Shown here: in pieces, positions 28,403 to 37,316 of the stretch
How positions within the stretch are numbered: the first letter of the stretch is position 1
Layout of the letters: every line of letters begins with the position of its first letter
Assembly (NCBI RefSeq): GCF_001661075.1
Contig: NZ_CP014870.1
Span: 1,302,001 to 1,366,000, forward strand
Direction: 5' to 3'
Origin: Pseudomonas silesiensis
GTDB lineage: Bacteria > Pseudomonadota > Gammaproteobacteria > Pseudomonadales > Pseudomonadaceae
Length of the DNA: 64,000 nucleotides
Program-made: the position numbers and the translations under genes
Notes under the pieces: generated by a model
What the model was told of the DNA's origin: nothing
Database searches by the model: none
Seen by the model: only the letters and a program-made list of their open reading frames with translations

Positions 28403-28470
28403 TGTAGGAGCCAGGCTTGCCGGCGAAGGCGTCTTTGGGTACGCCTTCGCCGGCAAGCCTGGCTCCTACA
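28403..28470. repeat. Nearly perfect 68-bp REP hairpin
   Basis: Arms of about 30 bp: TGTAGGAGCCAGGCTTGCCG, then GCGAAGGCGT, a loop of 8 bases (CTTTGGGT), and the exact reverse complement ending CTGGCTCCTACA. The GCCAGGCTTGCC core differs from the GCGAGC/GCGGGC cores elsewhere. Confidence 0.93.
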
Positions 28471-28497
28471 AAAGCAAATGCAAAATCAAAGGCACAC

Positions 28498-28528
28498 AAA
28501 AACGCCCCGAACCAGTCGGGGCGTTTTT
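28498..28528 (-). terminator. Bidirectional terminator at the fabB 3' end
   Basis: 13-bp stem AAAAACGCCCCGA/TCGGGGCGTTTTT with loop ACCAG. T-runs exist on both strands; it lies 24 bp beyond the fabB stop. Confidence 0.93.
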
Positions 28529-28551
28529 GTGTGCAGCAGAGCGGCGGGGTA

Positions 28552-29772
28552 TTACTTGCCCGACCAGCGCTTCAGTACCAGCGTGGCATTGGTGCCACCG
28601 AAACCGAAGCTGTTGCTCATCACGGTGTTGATGGTGGCGTCTTCGCGAGTCTTGGTCAGGATTGGCATGTCTGCCACTTCCGGGTCCAGTTCGTCGATGT
28701 TGGCCGAACCTGCCATGAAGTTGCCTTCCATCATCAGCATGCAGTAGATCGCTTCGTGAACGCCGGCGGCGCCCAGGGAGTGACCCGACAGGCTCTTGGT
28801 GGAGCTGATGGCCGGCGCCTTGTCGCCGAACACTTCACGCACACCTTTCATTTCCATGACATCGCCGACCGGCGTCGAAGTGCCGTGGGTGTTCAGGTAG
28901 TCGATGGGGGCGTCAACGGTGGACATGGCCATCTGCATGCAGCGGATGGCGCCTTCGCCGCTTGGGGCGACCATGTCGTAGCCGTCGGAGGTCGCGCCGT
29001 AGCCAACGATTTCGGCGTAGATCTTCGCGCCGCGGGCCAGAGCGTGTTCCAGCTCTTCGACCACGACCATGCCGCCACCGCCGGCGATGACGAAACCGTC
29101 ACGCTTGGCGTCGTAGGCACGGGAAGCTTTTTCCGGGGTTTCGTTGTACTGGCTGGACAGGGCGCCCATGGCGTCGAACAGGAACGACTGGCTCCAATGC
29201 TCTTCTTCACCGCCGCCGGCGAACACGATGTCCTGCTTGCCCATCTGGATCTGTTCCATGGCGGTACCGATGCAGTGAGCACTGGTGGCGCAGGCAGAAG
29301 CGATGGAGTAGTTCAGGCCCTTGATCTTGAACGGCGTGGCCAGGCAAGCGGAAACGGTACTGCTCATGGTCCGCGTTACACGGTATGGGCCGACGCGCTT
29401 CACGCCTTTCTCGCGCAGGATGTCCAGCGCTTCCATCTGGTTCAGCGTGGAAGCACCACCGGAACCGGCGATCAGGCCGGTACGCGGGTTGGAGACCTGC
29501 TCTTCGCTCAGACCGGAGTCGGCGATAGCGTCTTTCATGGCCAGGTAGGCGTAAGCCGCCGCGTGGCCGACGAAGCGAAAGATCTTGCGATCGATCAGCT
29601 CTTCGAGGGGAAGGTCAATGGAGCCGGAAACCTGGCTACGCAGACCCATTTCGGCATATTCCGGGTTGAACCGGATGCCAGGGCGACTTGCACGCAGGTT
29701 AGCGGAGACGGTCTCTTTGTCATTGCCCAGGCACGAAACGATGCCCAGACCAGTGATAACGACGCGGCGCAT
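28552..29772 (-). CDS. fabB: 3-oxoacyl-[acyl-carrier-protein] synthase I FabB
   Basis: Condensing enzyme that elongates unsaturated acyl-ACP made by FabA. It has 406 residues with the Cys-His-His triad C161 ([11 protein letters not shown]), H296 (LNTHGTSTP) and H331 ([11 protein letters not shown]), plus a C-terminal [14 protein letters not shown]. The start is ATG 29772, 11 bp after fabA, so fabA-fabB form an operon as usual in gammaproteobacteria. A terminator follows. Confidence 0.97.
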   Translation of the reverse strand: MRRVVITGLGIVSCLGNDKETVSANLRASRPGIRFNPEYAEMGLRSQVSGSIDLPLEELIDRKIFRFVGHAAAYAYLAMKDAIADSGLSEEQVSNPRTGLIAGSGGASTLNQMEALDILREKGVKRVGPYRVTRTMSSTVSACLATPFKIKGLNYSIASACATSAHCIGTAMEQIQMGKQDIVFAGGGEEEHWSQSFLFDAMGALSSQYNETPEKASRAYDAKRDGFVIAGGGGMVVVEELEHALARGAKIYAEIVGYGATSDGYDMVAPSGEGAIRCMQMAMSTVDAPIDYLNTHGTSTPVGDVMEMKGVREVFGDKAPAISSTKSLSGHSLGAAGVHEAIYCMLMMEGNFMAGSANIDELDPEVADMPILTKTREDATINTVMSNSFGFGGTNATLVLKRWSGK

Positions 29773-29783
29773 GCGGATAACCC

Positions 29784-30299
29784 TTAGAAGTTGTCAGTGG
29801 AGGTGAAAACGCCGACCCGAAGGCCTTCGGCGGTATAGATCTCGCGACCGTCGACAGTCACCGAACCATCGGCGATGGCCAGGTTCAGCTTGCCTTTGAG
29901 GACGCGCTTGATATGTATGTTATAGGTCACTTTCTTTGCAGTCGGCAGAACCTGACCAAAGAACTTCACTTCGCCCGAACCCAGGGCGCGGCCGCGGCCC
30001 GGCAGACCTTGCCAGCCAAGGAAGAAACCGACCAGTTGCCACATGGCGTCGAGGCCCAGGCAGCCTGGCATCACCGGGTCGCCTTCGAAGTGACAGGCGA
30101 AAAACCACAGATCCGGAGTGATATCCAGCTCGGCGACCAATTCACCTTTGCCGTACTTGCCGCCTTCTTCGCTGATCAGGGTGATGCGATCGACCATCAG
30201 CATGTTCGGGGCGGGCAGTTGCGCGTTACCTGGGCCGAACAGCTCACCGCGACTGCAGCGCAGCAGGTCTTCCCGGGTAAAGGCGTTTTGTTTGGTCAT
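29784..30299 (-). CDS. fabA: 3-hydroxydecanoyl-ACP dehydratase/isomerase FabA
   Basis: Introduces the cis double bond at C10, the branch point of anaerobic unsaturated fatty-acid synthesis. The 171 residues include the catalytic H70 ([23 protein letters not shown]) and D84. It starts [22 protein letters not shown] at ATG 30299, behind an AGGAG-type site. Upstream lies a palindrome that may be a regulator site. Confidence 0.97.
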   Translation of the reverse strand: MTKQNAFTREDLLRCSRGELFGPGNAQLPAPNMLMVDRITLISEEGGKYGKGELVAELDITPDLWFFACHFEGDPVMPGCLGLDAMWQLVGFFLGWQGLPGRGRALGSGEVKFFGQVLPTAKKVTYNIHIKRVLKGKLNLAIADGSVTVDGREIYTAEGLRVGVFTSTDNF

Positions 30300-30430
30300 G
30301 CGAGCTCCTCAATAGTCCCGTGCGGCAGGTGGGGCAAATCTTCCCGGCCGGTCGAAGCATTCATGCCTCGAGTCAGCAGCCTACTCATAGACTATTGCGT
30401 TGTGGTGAAAGTCACAGCGCCAAGGACACG

Positions 30431-30448
30431 AATGTACACTTGTGCACT
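30431..30448 (-). promoter_or_regulatory. Imperfect palindrome upstream of fabAB, possible DesT-type operator
   Basis: On the minus strand AGTGCACAAGTGTACATT contains GTGCAC-AA-GTGTAC, an inverted repeat with one mismatch. It lies about 130 bp before fabA. In P. aeruginosa the TetR-family DesT represses fabAB through an 18-bp palindrome beginning AGTGAAC (from memory); the match is partial. Confidence 0.3.
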
Positions 30449-30460
30449 GAAATTTTTAAT

Positions 30461-30480
30461 CAAGCCCCTTTTCGGGCTTG
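30461..30480 (-). terminator. Weak terminator-like hairpin in the fabA-kinase gap
   Basis: CAAGCCC (30461-30467) pairs with GGGCTTG (30474-30480); the minus-strand continuation is T/A-rich (ATTAAAAATTT) but not a clean T-tract. It could end transcription from the hybrid kinase gene. Confidence 0.4.
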
Positions 30481-30546
30481 TTCGGGTGCCTAAGACTGCC
30501 GCACTTTCGCCTTTCACGCCAGTCGCAGATAGCCGAAAGGCCTGCA

Positions 30547-32448
30547 CTACTGCACCCATCGCTGCAGAATTTGCTGCAGATCGGTGCGTTTGAAGGGCTT
30601 GGCCAGGTAATCGTTCATTCCGGCCGATAAACAGGCTTCCCGGTCGCCCTGCAAGGCATTGGCGGTCAGGGCGATGATGGGCACGCCAGCGCAGCCGGGC
30701 AATTGGCGAATCTGGCGGGTCGCCTCGTACCCATCGATGATCGGCAATCGGCAATCCATCAGGATCGCTTCGTAAATCAGACTCTCGGCACTGCGCACCG
30801 CTTGGGCGCCATCCGTCGCGACGCTGACAGTAAAGCCCAGGCTGCGCAACATTGCCTCGATAACCGTCTGGTTGACCGGATTGTCCTCGACCAGCAGCAC
30901 ATTGCGCCCGTTGCCCTCACCGGTGCCGGTGGGTGGCCGTGGCGTCAGTATCGGTAGCGTCTGTTTATAGAGCGCCAGCGGGATTTGCAGGGTGAACACC
31001 GATCCGCGACCCTCTTCGCTCTGGGCGCGCAAGGTGCCGCCCATGCGTTCAGCCAGGGTGCGGGCGATGGGGAGGCCCAGCCCGGTGCCGCCATAGCGCC
31101 TGGAAATGGAGCTGTCGGCCTGCTGGAAGGCATTGAACATCGATTCCAGGTGCTCGCTGGAAATACCGATCCCGCTGTCGCGCACCGCGCAGGTAAACCA
31201 GAGCAGTTCGTGATCCAGCCATTGCCATTGCGGCTCGATGGTGACGCGACCGTGCTCGGTGAACTTCAGCGCATTGCCGACCAGGTTGACCAGGATCTGC
31301 CGGATCCGCGTCGGGTCGCCCTGCACCTGCAGCGCGCGCATGTTATCGGGAATCAGCAATGCCAGATCCAGCCCGCGTTGCGCTGCGCTGTGCGAGAACG
31401 CCTGGGCGCAACTGCCGATCAGGTCCGCGAGGTTGAACGGAATGTGCTCCAGTTCCAGTTCCGAGCGCTCGATGCGCGAGAAATCGAGAATGTCGTTGAT
31501 GACCTTGAGCAGGTGTTCGGTGGACTCCGAAGCCAGCGCCGCATATTCGAGCTGCTCCTCGGTCATCTCGGTGGTTTCCAGCAGTTGCAGCATGCCCATT
31601 ACGCCATTCATCGGGGTGCGCAGTTCGTGGCTCATCATCGCGAGGAAATCGGATTTGGCGTTGTTGGCCTTTTCCGCCTCTTCGCGGGTCTGGATCAACT
31701 GCGCCATCGCCTGGTGCTGTTCGCGGCTGGCTTGTTCGAGACCGCTGGCGAGGTTGTTGATGTGTTGCGACAGCGCCCCGAGTTCGGTGTCGTCGACGAT
31801 GGGCAGCGGGGTTTTGTAGTCGCCGTTCTGGATCGCCTTGACCGCATTACCGATGTCGCGCAGCGGCTGCGACAGGCTGCTCGCCAGGCGCCGGGCGATC
31901 AGAAACGTAAACAGAAGCGCGAACAATGCCAGAATCCCGGCCTTGAACAGGATTTCCTGCTGACGCTGACTGAAGGCGTCGTTGGACAGGCCGACAATGA
32001 CCCGGCCCAGATAATCCTCGGTGGACGTGAGGCCGGGGGCTTTGCTGCCCTGGAAAAAGTCGCTGTGCAGCGCAATGCGTTGCAGTCGCACCGGGGCCTG
32101 GAAGACTTCGACCTGATGCGAACGGGTGTGGGTTTCCGACGGTTGTTCGACGTACACCAGAATCCGGTTGGCGCTGTCCTGAACTTCCAGGAAGCGCACA
32201 TTGGGTGTGGCCAGCGTGGCCTTGAGCAAACTGTCGAGCACTTCGTTGTTGCCCGAAATCACCCCGTATTCGGTGGCCGGCGCCAGTTGGTTGGCAATCA
32301 ACTGACCGGTGTGGTTGAGTTCCTGGCGCAGGTCCTGGATTCGCACGAAGGTGAAAAAACTGATCAACAGCAAGGTCAGCAACAGGGCAGGGCCGAGGCT
32401 GATGATTTGCGTGCGGGTGCTGATGTCCCAGCGACGATGGAAAGTCAT
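30547..32448 (-). CDS. Hybrid sensor histidine kinase, PA1611-like
   Basis: A 633-residue membrane kinase: TM1 at about 16-36, a periplasmic domain of about 130 residues, TM2 at about 166-186, HAMP, H274 in AMMSHELRTPMNGVMG, an HATPase (GGTGLGLPIA), and a C-terminal receiver with D565 (ILMDCRLPIIDG). There is no Hpt domain, so phosphate must pass to a separate Hpt protein. Context beside fabAB and overall design match P. aeruginosa PA1611, a kinase reported to interact with RetS and influence the Gac pathway and HptB. Its ATG overlaps the stop of the upstream binding-protein gene by 4 bp. Confidence 0.9.
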   Translation of the reverse strand: MTFHRRWDISTRTQIISLGPALLLTLLLISFFTFVRIQDLRQELNHTGQLIANQLAPATEYGVISGNNEVLDSLLKATLATPNVRFLEVQDSANRILVYVEQPSETHTRSHQVEVFQAPVRLQRIALHSDFFQGSKAPGLTSTEDYLGRVIVGLSNDAFSQRQQEILFKAGILALFALLFTFLIARRLASSLSQPLRDIGNAVKAIQNGDYKTPLPIVDDTELGALSQHINNLASGLEQASREQHQAMAQLIQTREEAEKANNAKSDFLAMMSHELRTPMNGVMGMLQLLETTEMTEEQLEYAALASESTEHLLKVINDILDFSRIERSELELEHIPFNLADLIGSCAQAFSHSAAQRGLDLALLIPDNMRALQVQGDPTRIRQILVNLVGNALKFTEHGRVTIEPQWQWLDHELLWFTCAVRDSGIGISSEHLESMFNAFQQADSSISRRYGGTGLGLPIARTLAERMGGTLRAQSEEGRGSVFTLQIPLALYKQTLPILTPRPPTGTGEGNGRNVLLVEDNPVNQTVIEAMLRSLGFTVSVATDGAQAVRSAESLIYEAILMDCRLPIIDGYEATRQIRQLPGCAGVPIIALTANALQGDREACLSAGMNDYLAKPFKRTDLQQILQRWVQ

Positions 32449-33368
32449 GGGTGGCGCTCTCCTGCGGCCAACTGTGTTGCGACAGAGGCTTCATCTATCT
32501 GCTCGATACCTAATGAACGAGCCACTTGCGGATTGCTCAAGACCTGGAAGCGCTGCGGGTAGTGCGTCCGTGGCCAGTTGGCCGGTGGCTGGTCGAGCAG
32601 CGTGTCAAGAATCGCCAGCCAGTCGCTCTGATCGCTGTAGGTACTGGCCAGGCTTCCCGCCTTGACGAAACCGGCATTGGGACCGATCAACGCCAGCTGC
32701 CGTGCATAGCTGCTGAGCAACAGGTTTTTCGCGGTTTTCGGGTTGAACACATCGGGATCGTCGAGCCCCAGCAGCGCGTCGCTGTTGTTCAGCAAAGACT
32801 GGAGCGGGCGGCTGTCACGGGTGTCGTTCCAGCGCTCGGCGACGATTTCAAGACCCAGCGGCAAGGCGGCCTGGCGCAGTTCCTTCAAGAGAAACGCACT
32901 GTGACTGTCGTAGAGCACGCCGATTCGTCGGGCCTGGGGTAGAAGAATACCGGTCAGGCGCAATTGCCGGGCCAGCGGCGGATCGCTCCACAGCAGGCTC
33001 AAGTGCGGGGGCAGGGTGGCACCCAGGCGTTGGCGCGCTTGCAGGCGGCTGATGCGCAATACCAGTGTCGCCGGGCCCTGGGCCTCTTGCAGGCGCCAGT
33101 CGAGACTCGGCAGGTCCAGCAGGATCAAGCGGGTGCTGGCGGGCAGTTTGTCCGGTGCTGCCAGATGGGGCAGCGGCTGGAAACGCACGTTGTCGGCAGG
33201 GCGCAGCTCCCTCAGCGCCTGGGTAAAGGATTGCAACGCCTGGCTGTCCTCGGCGGCGATCAGCAGGATGTCGGCGGCCCGGACAGGCAGGCTGCACAGT
33301 AAACCACTGAGTGCCAGGCATAGTCCGGCCAGCAGGTGGCCAAGGGGTGATGGAGAGCCAGACGACAC
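32445..33368 (-). CDS. Periplasmic ABC-substrate-binding-like protein coupled to the hybrid kinase
   Basis: A 307-residue secreted protein with a signal peptide (LLAGLCLALSGLLCSLPVRAAD) and the two-lobed fold of the ABC_sub_bind/TrpX type (ADILLIAAEDSQALQSFTQAL; RRIGVLYDSHSAF; DALLGLDDPDVFNP; YARQLALIGPNAGFVKAGSLAS). No permease or ATPase gene is nearby. The start is GTG 33368 after AAGGA. It shares ATGA with the downstream kinase, so it probably delivers a ligand to that kinase rather than to a transporter; this is inference. Confidence 0.82.
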   Translation of the reverse strand: MSSGSPSPLGHLLAGLCLALSGLLCSLPVRAADILLIAAEDSQALQSFTQALRELRPADNVRFQPLPHLAAPDKLPASTRLILLDLPSLDWRLQEAQGPATLVLRISRLQARQRLGATLPPHLSLLWSDPPLARQLRLTGILLPQARRIGVLYDSHSAFLLKELRQAALPLGLEIVAERWNDTRDSRPLQSLLNNSDALLGLDDPDVFNPKTAKNLLLSSYARQLALIGPNAGFVKAGSLASTYSDQSDWLAILDTLLDQPPANWPRTHYPQRFQVLSNPQVARSLGIEQIDEASVATQLAAGERHP

Positions 33369-33564
33369 GACACGTCCTTGATAGCGAACAATTGGCGCGC
33401 ATGGTAACCGAGCCGCTCGACTTTTCCAGTCACGATGGCGGCATTTTCCGCGGATTTATTGGTCTTCTTCGTACAGGTGCCGGTATTTGAAACGGGGACT
33501 GGCCGCCAGTGGGCTGCTCCGTATAATGCCGACATCGCCACTGGTATGGATTAACGGATTGCAT

Positions 33565-34590
33565 ATGACTGAACAGCGCCCGATTGCGGTCCTGGGAGGC
33601 GGAAGTTTTGGTACCGCCGTGGCTAATCTGTTGGCCGAGAACGGGCATCAGGTGCGGCTGTGGATGCGTGACCCCGAACAGGCCGAGGCCATTCGGATCA
33701 ATCGCGAAAACCCGCGCTACCTCAAAGGCATCAAGATTCTGCCGGCCGTGGAAGCGGTCACCGACCTGCAAGCTACCCTGGAAGCCTGCGACCTGAGTTT
33801 CGTGGCGCTGCCGTCCAGCGCGCTGCGCTCGGTGCTGGCGCCGCATGCCGAACGTTTGCGCGGCAAATTGCTGGTGAGCCTGACCAAAGGCATCGAAGCC
33901 CACACCTTCAAGCTGATGAGCGAGATCCTCGAAGAGATCGCCCCGCAAGCGCGCATCGGCGTACTGTCGGGGCCGAACCTGGCCCGTGAAATCGCCGAAC
34001 ACGCCTTGACCGCCACGGTGGTCGCCAGCGAAGACGAAGACCTCTGCCAGCAGGTCCAGGCCGCGCTGCACGGTCGCACCTTTCGCGTCTACGCCAGCGC
34101 CGACCGCTTCGGCGTGGAGTTGGGCGGGGCGCTGAAAAACGTCTACGCGATCATCGCCGGCATGGCGGTGGCGCTGGGCATGGGCGAAAACACCAAGAGC
34201 ATGTTGATTACCCGGGCGCTGGCGGAAATGACCCGCTTCGCGGTGAATCAGGGCGCCAACCCCATGACGTTCCTCGGGCTGGCGGGCGTGGGCGATTTGA
34301 TCGTCACCTGTTCGTCGCCGAAAAGCCGCAACTACCAGGTCGGGTTCGCCCTCGGCCAGGGATTGAGCCTGGAAGACGCGGTGACGCGCCTGGGCGAGGT
34401 GGCCGAAGGCGTCAACACCCTGAAAGTGCTCAAGGCCAAGGCCCAGGAAGTTGGCGTGTATATGCCGCTGGTCGCCGGACTCCATGCCATCCTGTTCGAA
34501 GGGCGCACGCTGGAGCAGGTGATCGGTCTATTGATGCGTGCCGAGCCGAAAACCGACGTCGACTTTATTTCTACCAGCGGTTTTAACTGA
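33565..34590 (+). CDS. gpsA: Glycerol-3-phosphate dehydrogenase [NAD(P)+] GpsA
   Basis: Makes sn-glycerol 3-phosphate from dihydroxyacetone phosphate for phospholipid synthesis. The 341-residue protein has the nucleotide loop GGGSFGTA (residues 11-18), SGPNLAREI, the catalytic lysine region [14 protein letters not shown] and GLGDLI-like [12 protein letters not shown] 33565 starts [16 protein letters not shown]4389 and sixA genes follow closely and are probably co-transcribed. Confidence 0.96.
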   Translation: MTEQRPIAVLGGGSFGTAVANLLAENGHQVRLWMRDPEQAEAIRINRENPRYLKGIKILPAVEAVTDLQATLEACDLSFVALPSSALRSVLAPHAERLRGKLLVSLTKGIEAHTFKLMSEILEEIAPQARIGVLSGPNLAREIAEHALTATVVASEDEDLCQQVQAALHGRTFRVYASADRFGVELGGALKNVYAIIAGMAVALGMGENTKSMLITRALAEMTRFAVNQGANPMTFLGLAGVGDLIVTCSSPKSRNYQVGFALGQGLSLEDAVTRLGEVAEGVNTLKVLKAKAQEVGVYMPLVAGLHAILFEGRTLEQVIGLLMRAEPKTDVDFISTSGFN

Positions 34591-34621
34591 ATACTTATAT
34601 CGACAGGGCAGGGAGCTGGAC

Positions 34622-34969
34622 ATGAACGATCCGAAAGTAGAAGCCAAGTACGAATCCATCCTGCTGCGTGTGCTGTGGATGATCGTCTTCTTGCTGGTCT
34701 GGCAAGTGGCGCAATTCATCCTCGGCGCGGTGGTGCTGGTGCAGCTGATCTATCGTTTGATTTATGGCGCCCCGAGCGCCAGCCTGATGAACTTCGGCGA
34801 CAGTCTGAGCCAGTTCCTGGCGCAGATCGGTCGTTTCGGCACTTTTCACAGCGACCAGAAGCCCTGGCCGTTCGCGGACTGGCCGACGCCGCGTACGCCG
34901 GAAGGCGAAGCCCCACACGTTGTGGCGCCAGCACCGCATCCGGCTCGAGATGAGGAACCGAAATTATGA
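34622..34969 (+). CDS. DUF4389 membrane protein
   Basis: A 115-residue protein with one or two hydrophobic helices (about 16-44, LLRVLWMIVFLLVWQVAQFILGAVVLVQLIY written in part), then LIYGAPSASLMNFGDSLSQFLAQI and a Pro-rich cytoplasmic tail ending DEEPKL. This is the DUF4389 pattern; function unknown. It overlaps sixA by four bases (ATGA). Confidence 0.85.
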   Translation: MNDPKVEAKYESILLRVLWMIVFLLVWQVAQFILGAVVLVQLIYRLIYGAPSASLMNFGDSLSQFLAQIGRFGTFHSDQKPWPFADWPTPRTPEGEAPHVVAPAPHPARDEEPKL

Positions 34970-35418
34970 AACTCTGGGTATTGCGTCATGGTGAAGCCGA
35001 GCCACACGGTACGCGTCCGGACTCCGAGCGGGCCTTGACCGTCAAGGGGCGTGAAGAGGTATTGCGCAGTGCCGCCGAATTGATCGGCCAGCCGCTCACC
35101 GCCATTTATGCCAGTCCTTTCCTGCGAGCGCAGGAAACCGCCATGCTGGTACGTGAAGCGCTGGGCTTTCTACCTGAAATCCGCACCGTCGAATGGCTGA
35201 CACCCGACTACCGCCCGCAAACGGTGGCGGAGCAGTTGGTATCCGTCGATCATGCGCTGCTGGTCAGTCATAACCCGCTGGTGGGTAACCTGCTCGGTTA
35301 TCTTCAGCACGGCCATGTGCAGGATCCGGAAAGGGTCCCTACCGCCGGCCTTGCCGAGCTTGAAGGCGAGGGGCCGCTGGCAGGGGCGATGAAGCTCAAA
35401 GGAATCAAACACCCATAG
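34966..35418 (+). CDS. sixA: Phosphohistidine phosphatase SixA
   Basis: Histidine-phosphatase-fold enzyme of 150 residues, removing phosphate from phosphohistidine; in E. coli it acts on the nitrogen phosphotransferase protein NPr. The catalytic LRHGEAEPHG begins the protein, and SHNPLVGNLLGYL holds the second histidine. Start ATG 34966 is inside the previous gene's stop. The gpsA-DUF4389-sixA linkage is common in pseudomonads. Confidence 0.9.
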   Translation: MKLWVLRHGEAEPHGTRPDSERALTVKGREEVLRSAAELIGQPLTAIYASPFLRAQETAMLVREALGFLPEIRTVEWLTPDYRPQTVAEQLVSVDHALLVSHNPLVGNLLGYLQHGHVQDPERVPTAGLAELEGEGPLAGAMKLKGIKHP

Positions 35419-35435
35419 CTGAATAAACCGGCCCC

Positions 35436-35524
35436 TGTGGGAGCGGGGCTTGCCCGCGATGCAGGCACCGCGGTTTTCCAAGGAGACCGAGTCGATTCAA
35501 TCGCGGGCAAGCCACGCTCCCACA
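35436..35524. repeat. REP inverted-repeat pair
   Basis: TGTGGGAGCGGGGCTTGCCC faces GGGCAAGCCACGCTCCCACA, both with ATCGCGGG/CCCGCGAT extensions. It follows sixA. Confidence 0.85.
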
Positions 35525-35555
35525 AGAGCGTTGCTGGTCTTGTGTGAAATAGTTG

Positions 35556-35573
35556 ACCGAGCATTTGCTTGGT
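35556..35573 (+). promoter_or_regulatory. Inverted repeat upstream of the acyl-CoA synthetase gene
   Basis: ACCGAGC-ATTT-GCTTGGT has arms matching at six of seven bases and lies about 45 bp before the start codon. TetR-family regulators of fatty-acid genes bind sites of this type, so a repressor operator is plausible. Confidence 0.4.
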
Positions 35574-35615
35574 TGACTACGCTTGCTCCAGAACAAAAAC
35601 ACAGGAGCGAGTCGC

Positions 35616-37283
35616 ATGTCAGCCGCTTATTGTTTGCCGCTGGACGTCTTCTACGAGCGTGAAGCCCGTCATCCCCACCAGCGCTTCCTGGTACAGCCCA
35701 CGGGTGGCGGACAGGTCGAGACCCTGACCTGGGAAGACGTCGGGCATCAGGCCCGATGCGCCGCGCATTGGTTGCGTGCGCGGGAACTGCCCCAAGGTAG
35801 TCATATCGCCCTGATCTCGAAAAACTGCGCGCACTGGATCATTGCCGACCTGGCGATCTGGATGGCTGGCCATGTCTCGGTGCCGCTGTACCCGAACCTC
35901 ACGGCCGAGTCCGTCGCCCAGGTACTGGAGCATTCGCAAGCGACGTTGGCGTTCATCGGCAAGCTCGATGACTGGCCGGGCATGTCCCGCGGGGTCAATC
36001 CCGATCTGCCGACCATCAGCCTGCCCTTGCACCCACCCGGCACTTTCGATTTCAGCTGGGCCGACCTGCAAGCGAGTTCGCCGATCCAGGATGATCCCAG
36101 GCCGTCCGCCGATCAGTTGGCGACGATCATCTACACCTCCGGCACCACCGGCCTGCCCAAGGGCGTGATGCACAGCTTCGGCAGTCTGGGGTTTGCCACC
36201 ACCCATGGTACGCAGTTATTCGGTCTCAACGAGTCGGACCGGCTGCTGTCCTACTTGCCGCTGTGCCACGTCGCCGAACGGATGTTCGTCGAACTGGCGT
36301 CGATCTATGGCGGGCAGACGGTATTCTTTGCCGAAAGCCTCGACACCTTCCTGACCGATCTGCAACGTGCACGGCCGACCGTCATGTTCGGCGTGCCGCG
36401 CATCTGGACCCGGTTCCAGATGGGCGTGTACAGCAAAATTGCGCCAAAGCGTCTCGACTTTCTGCTGGGCCTGCCGGTCATCGGCAAGCGGGTGGGGCAC
36501 AAAGTCCTCGCCGGATTGGGGCTGGATGCTTTGCGCGTAGCCTTGTCCGGTGCCGCGCCCGTGCCGCAGTCCTTGCTGCTGTGGTACCAGAAACTGGGGC
36601 TGGATGTGCTGGAGGTCTACGGCATGACCGAAAACTGCGGCTATTCGCACGTTGGCCGGCCCGGCGAGAACAAGCCCGGCTGGATCGGCAAGCCATGCCC
36701 CGAGGTGGAGGTGCGCATCGCGCCATCCGGCGAAGTGTGGGTGCGCAGCGGCGCCACCATGCTCGGGTATTTCAAGGAACCGGAAAAAACCGCTGAAACC
36801 CTCACGGAAGACGGCTTCCTGCGTACCGGTGACAAAGGCGAGCAAGACGCCGAAGGCAACCTGCGCCTGACAGGGCGCCTGAAGGAAATCTTCAAGACCA
36901 GCACAGGCAAATATGTCGCTCCGGCACCGATCGAGAATCGGCTGGCGGTGCATTCGCGGATCGAGCAGGTGTGCGTGGTCGGCGATGGATTGAGTGCGCC
37001 GCTGGGTTTGTGCGTGCTTTCGGCGGTCGGGCAACTGGACGCGGGCGGCGCCGCGCGCGCAGGCCTGCATTCCAGCCTGGAAAAGCTCCTGGAAGAGGTC
37101 AACGGTGTGCTCGACAAACATGAGCGCTTGGGGCGGCTGGTGGTGGTCAAGGACAGTTGGGCCGTGGAAAACGGCTTCCTGACGCCGACCCTGAAGATCA
37201 AGCGCAACATGATCGAAGCGGCTTACGGTGCCCGGTTCGAAGAATGGAGCGCGCGCAGCGAAGCCGTGCTGTGGCAGGATTGA
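35616..37283 (+). CDS. AMP-binding long-chain acyl-CoA synthetase
   Basis: Activates fatty acids to acyl-CoA through an acyl-adenylate. In 555 residues it shows the phosphate loop YTSGTTGLPKGVMHS (about 170-184), EVYGMTENCGYSH, the ATP-binding TGDKGEQDAEGNLRLTGRLKEIFKT, and C-terminal LTPTLKIKRNMIE with the catalytic lysine. It is the FAA1/AMP-dependent synthetase type, distinct from FadD1/FadD2 pairs. ATG 35616 follows CAGGAG. A thioesterase gene follows within 33 bp, likely the same operon. Confidence 0.9.
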   Translation: MSAAYCLPLDVFYEREARHPHQRFLVQPTGGGQVETLTWEDVGHQARCAAHWLRARELPQGSHIALISKNCAHWIIADLAIWMAGHVSVPLYPNLTAESVAQVLEHSQATLAFIGKLDDWPGMSRGVNPDLPTISLPLHPPGTFDFSWADLQASSPIQDDPRPSADQLATIIYTSGTTGLPKGVMHSFGSLGFATTHGTQLFGLNESDRLLSYLPLCHVAERMFVELASIYGGQTVFFAESLDTFLTDLQRARPTVMFGVPRIWTRFQMGVYSKIAPKRLDFLLGLPVIGKRVGHKVLAGLGLDALRVALSGAAPVPQSLLLWYQKLGLDVLEVYGMTENCGYSHVGRPGENKPGWIGKPCPEVEVRIAPSGEVWVRSGATMLGYFKEPEKTAETLTEDGFLRTGDKGEQDAEGNLRLTGRLKEIFKTSTGKYVAPAPIENRLAVHSRIEQVCVVGDGLSAPLGLCVLSAVGQLDAGGAARAGLHSSLEKLLEEVNGVLDKHERLGRLVVVKDSWAVENGFLTPTLKIKRNMIEAAYGARFEEWSARSEAVLWQD

Positions 37284-37316
37284 GTGACGAATAAAAACCA
37301 ACGAAGGATGTCAGCA

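Larger units (their letters stand above)
28180..28551. other. Intergenic region between the 62-codon gene and fabB
   Basis: Apart from the long REP hairpin and the fabB terminator listed separately, the first 200 bp are noticeably AT-richer (ATATATTTTGGTAGC near 28231) and probably hold the promoter of the small gene. No coding frame is convincing. Confidence 0.5.

Noticed and set aside
28417..29787. 456-codon open frame antisense to fabB
   Set aside because: Overlaps the fabB coding region and terminator; typical reverse-frame composition.
30985..32562. 525-codon open frame antisense to the hybrid kinase
   Set aside because: The kinase on the opposite strand has every expected domain; this frame has none.
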